Assembly: GCA_024690695.1 (NCBI GenBank)
Contig: JAILOS010000115.1
Location: forward strand, 1 to 7,762
Origin: Oscillospiraceae bacterium
GTDB taxonomy: Bacteria; Bacillota_A; Clostridia; Oscillospirales; Oscillospiraceae
Direction: 5' to 3'
Length of the DNA: 7,762 nucleotides
Shown here: positions 6,150 to 7,762 of the stretch, piece after piece
Layout: every line of letters starts with the position of its first letter
Numbering within the stretch: the first letter of the stretch is position 1
The notes under the pieces: model-generated
Seen by the model: the letters and a program-made list of their open reading frames with translations, nothing else
What the model was told of the DNA's origin: nothing
Databases searched by the model: none
Made by a program: the position numbers and the translations under genes

Positions 6150-6318
6150 CGAATCGTAGGAATTTTCTGTCAGACAGCCAAAATAGCCCCGCTCGTCAGC
6201 CGGGTGTTCATAAGACAGTTTTGAAAGTCAAACTGATTTGGACATCTGGCTGAAAGGGTTGGAGAAACAACCAGACGAGTTTTCTCATTGCGGAAAACTT
6301 CGTCTTGTTGTTTTTTTT
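6150..6318 (+). ncRNA. Candidate structured small RNA or leader RNA ending in an intrinsic terminator (family not recognised)
   Basis: A long helix pairs 6196-6210 with 6239-6253: 15 consecutive pairs, three of them G-U. Those three become C-A mismatches on the other strand, so the RNA is read rightward. It is capped by CAGTTT/AAACTG (6216-6221/6230-6235). A second hairpin, GGTTG/CAACC (6257-6261/6268-6272), has loop GAGAAA. An 11-bp terminator stem with a U-tract follows. CTCGTC (6192-6197) can instead pair with GACGAG (6274-6279), closing a three-way junction and disrupting the terminator. The 5' end is uncertain: an extended -10, TGTTACAAT (6135-6143), would start near 6150, and TTGCAA-18-TATAGA would start near 6126. 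It could be an independent small RNA or an attenuator for the sirtuin operon, though the latter has its own promoter downstream. I do not recognise a known riboswitch or 6S core. No convincing protein is encoded here. Confidence 0.6.
6274..6318 (+). terminator. Intrinsic terminator of the structured RNA
   Basis: GACGAGTTTTC (6274-6284) pairs with GAAAACTTCGTC (6293-6304): 11 base pairs with one bulged U (6299) and an 8-nt loop. TTGTTG and a run of eight T follow (6311-6318). This is a classic rightward intrinsic terminator although no protein gene precedes it on the plus strand. Confidence 0.85.
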
Positions 6319-6370
6319 CGTTCATTTGAGAGGACTTGTTAATGAGGACGGGTAGAAGAGAGGTGCGTAC

Positions 6371-6399
6371 TTGTGAAAAGCTTTCCCCTCTGCTATACT
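6371..6399 (+). promoter_or_regulatory. Sigma-A type promoter of the sirtuin operon
   Basis: The -35 box is TTGTGA (6371-6376), the spacer is 17 bp, and the -10 box is TATACT (6394-6399), with TG one base upstream (extended -10). Predicted start is near 6406, downstream of the GTG at 6373, which rules that codon out as the start when this promoter is used. Confidence 0.85.
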
Positions 6400-6416
6400 G
6401 CAATCAGCAAAACCCC

Positions 6417-6423
6417 AAGGAGG
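6417..6423 (+). promoter_or_regulatory. Ribosome binding site that sets the sirtuin start
   Basis: AAGGAGG lies 9 nt upstream of the ATG at 6433. It supports this start over the in-frame GTG at 6373, which lies inside the promoter. Confidence 0.85.
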
Positions 6424-6432
6424 CAGAAGACC

Positions 6433-7401
6433 ATGAATTTCAACCGTTCCGCCAAAAAGAAAATGAGCTTCGAGCGCTTTTTGAGCTATGAATACGCCGG
6501 GGACTATCTCAACCAGACCACGCCCTACGCCGAACAGATCGAACAGGCCGCGCGGGCGATCCGCGAGGCGGATCATGTGCTGCTCGGCGCCGGGGCCGGC
6601 ATGAGCACCGCGGCCGGGGCCGAATACGGCGGCAAGTTCTTTGAGGAAAACTTTGCCGAGTTTCAGAAGATCTACGGCAAGGGCCCCTATATGCGGGACA
6701 TGTATTCGGCTGGCTTCTATCCCTTCCCCGATCAGGAGAGCAAGTGGGGGCTTTGGTCCCACCTGGCCCTGCTGGCAGGGGCCGATCTGGACGTGACGCG
6801 GCTGCATAAAACGCTGCTGAACGCGCTGAAGGGAAAGAAGCTTTTTCTGCTCAGCACCAACGCCGACCACCAGTTTGAAAAGGCCGGACTCCCGGTCGAG
6901 CAGATTTTCGCCACCCAGGGCAGCTACAAGCTGATTCAGTGCGCGCGGGGCTGCCATCCGAAGAATTACGGTGCGGTGGAGCTGTTCCGGCAGATGGAGC
7001 GGGAGCGCGTCAACGGAAAGATCCCCACAGAGCTGGTGCCGAAGTGCCCGGTCTGCGGCGGACCGATGGCCATGAACCTGCGCGTGGACGATCACTTCGT
7101 GCAGGACGAGGACTGGCACGCTGCCGAGGATCGTTTCAGCCGCTTCCTCTCCGAATGCGTGGACGGCAAGACCGTGCTGCTGGAGCTGGGCGTGGGCTTC
7201 AACACCCCCACCATCATCCGCTTTCCCTTTGAGAAGTTGACGCGGGAGCATGAGAACGTCACCCTTGTCCGTCTCAGCCGCAGCAAGGCCATGGTGCCCG
7301 CAAGCCTCGGCGAGCGTGCCATCGGCATCAACGCCGACATGGCGAAAAGCATCACAGACCTGGCGGAAAAGCTGAACCATACGGAGGCGGGCGAGCCATG
7401 A
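6433..7401 (+). CDS. Divergent Sir2 family protein (class M-like sirtuin), probable NAD-dependent ADP-ribosyltransferase or deacylase
   Basis: 322 residues. The NAD-binding Rossmann entry GAGAGMST (52-59) corresponds to the sirtuin GAGxS motif, but the usual IPDFR that follows is absent. STNADHQFEKAG (141-152) matches the TQNxDxLHxxAG segment. IFATQGSYKLIQC (158-170) aligns with the catalytic loop, with Gln162 where ordinary deacetylases have His. A zinc ribbon is formed by C170/C174 and C205/C208. ELGVGFNTP (251-259) is the late NAD-binding segment. Loss of the catalytic His and the overall form recall SirTM enzymes, which ADP-ribosylate proteins (for instance a lipoylated GcvH-like carrier) rather than deacetylate. 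No macrodomain or lipoate gene is visible, so the substrate is unknown. It overlaps the next gene by 4 bp (ATGA). Family membership is firm; the reaction is inferred. Confidence 0.88.
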   Translation: MNFNRSAKKKMSFERFLSYEYAGDYLNQTTPYAEQIEQAARAIREADHVLLGAGAGMSTAAGAEYGGKFFEENFAEFQKIYGKGPYMRDMYSAGFYPFPDQESKWGLWSHLALLAGADLDVTRLHKTLLNALKGKKLFLLSTNADHQFEKAGLPVEQIFATQGSYKLIQCARGCHPKNYGAVELFRQMERERVNGKIPTELVPKCPVCGGPMAMNLRVDDHFVQDEDWHAAEDRFSRFLSECVDGKTVLLELGVGFNTPTIIRFPFEKLTREHENVTLVRLSRSKAMVPASLGERAIGINADMAKSITDLAEKLNHTEAGEP

Positions 7402-7762
7402 TCATTCAGACCGGTATGCGCACGGACATCCCGGCCTTCTACAGCCGGTGGCTCCTGAACCGTCTGAAAGAGGGCACTGTCCTGGTGCGCAATCCCTACG
7501 ATCCCCAATCCGTCACCCGCTACCGGCTGGATCCCGAGGTCGTGGATCTGATCGCCTTCTGCTCCAAGAACCCCGCCCCGATGCTTCCTCATATGGACGC
7601 GCTGAAGGACTACGGCCAGTACTGGTTCGTCACCATCACGCCCTATGGCCGGGATATCGAGCCGAACGTGCCGGACAAGGAGAAGGTCATGGAGGACTTC
7701 AAGCGCCTGTCAGACGTCGTGGGCGTGGACTCCATGGGCTGGCGCTGTGACCCCATCCTCAT
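7398..7762 (+). CDS. DUF1848 family protein, N-terminal part, cut by right edge
   Basis: 121 codons up to the window edge. The start ATG overlaps the sirtuin stop (ATGA), and GGAGG (7383-7387) inside the sirtuin end serves as ribosome site, so the two proteins should be made together. The sequence follows the DUF1848 pattern as I remember it: RTDIPAFYSRWLLNR (8-22), GTVLVRNP (26-33), the CSKNPAPM block (55-62), TPYGRDIEP (81-89), and WRCDPI (115-120). The biochemical role of the family is not established to my knowledge; it has been discussed as radical SAM-like, which the N-terminal part here cannot test because any C-terminal cysteines are outside the window. Pairing with a sirtuin suggests a shared substrate or a modification-linked function. 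This is inference. Confidence 0.8.
   Translation, partial: MIIQTGMRTDIPAFYSRWLLNRLKEGTVLVRNPYDPQSVTRYRLDPEVVDLIAFCSKNPAPMLPHMDALKDYGQYWFVTITPYGRDIEPNVPDKEKVMEDFKRLSDVVGVDSMGWRCDPIL

Noticed and set aside
6170..6403. Minus-strand 77-codon frame in the divergent gap
   Set aside because: It starts with TTG inside the sirtuin promoter, has no ribosome site there or at its internal ATG, and covers the strand-specific RNA fold and its terminator. No domain recognised.
6373..6432. Longer sirtuin start at the GTG at 6373
   Set aside because: It lies between the -35 and -10 of the promoter, upstream of the predicted transcript start, and has no ribosome site; the ATG at 6433 has a strong one.
6322..7380. 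352-codon minus-strand frame opposite the sirtuin gene
   Set aside because: The sirtuin motifs, promoter and ribosome site lie on the plus strand; this frame is their complement.

Overview
The window is GC-rich, densely coded DNA. It most likely comes from a Clostridia-type Gram-positive bacterium, possibly of the Oscillospiraceae/Ruminococcaceae kind. This is inferred from the pilus gene set without any outer-membrane secretin, the strong AGGAGG-type ribosome sites, and the hairpin-forming intergenic repeats. The genus cannot be named from the sequence.

Positions 1-6046, all on the minus strand, hold a type IV pilus (T4P) locus. Read in transcription order it runs pilB (extension ATPase, 6022-4316), pilT (retraction ATPase, 4311-3265), pilC (membrane platform, 3232-2021), a hairpin, a separate promoter with a leader of about 150 nt, a prepilin gene (1738-1379), an intrinsic terminator, a flavin reductase-like protein (1246-569), a 227-bp repeat-rich gap, and the N-terminal third of the prepilin peptidase pilD (341 to beyond the left edge). 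PilB builds the pilus and PilT disassembles it, both acting through PilC. PilD trims the prepilin before assembly. The N-terminus of PilB carries two 24-residue motifs separated by five residues, the layout of the MshEN c-di-GMP-binding domain, so pilus extension is probably under c-di-GMP control. The pilB and pilin promoters look alike (TTGCAA, then TGTGGTATA[A/G]T), which suggests co-regulation.

Positions 6047-6432 form a 386-bp divergent intergenic region. It contains the pilB promoter, a TTGTAA-N8-TTACAA inverted repeat, a plus-strand structured RNA candidate ending in a strong intrinsic terminator (about 6150-6318), and a near-consensus promoter for the rightward operon. The RNA can fold as a compact three-way junction whose closing helix uses the same bases as the 5' arm of the terminator. 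I do not recognise its family.

From 6433 rightward on the plus strand lies a two-gene unit. The first gene is a divergent sirtuin with a zinc ribbon and Gln in place of the catalytic His, resembling the class M (SirTM) ADP-ribosylating sirtuins. It overlaps by 4 bp with a DUF1848-family gene that is cut by the right edge. The operon probably continues outside the window.

The parts that most deserve follow-up are the structured RNA, the c-di-GMP-type PilB, the sirtuin-DUF1848 pair, and the apparent CTG start codon of pilC.
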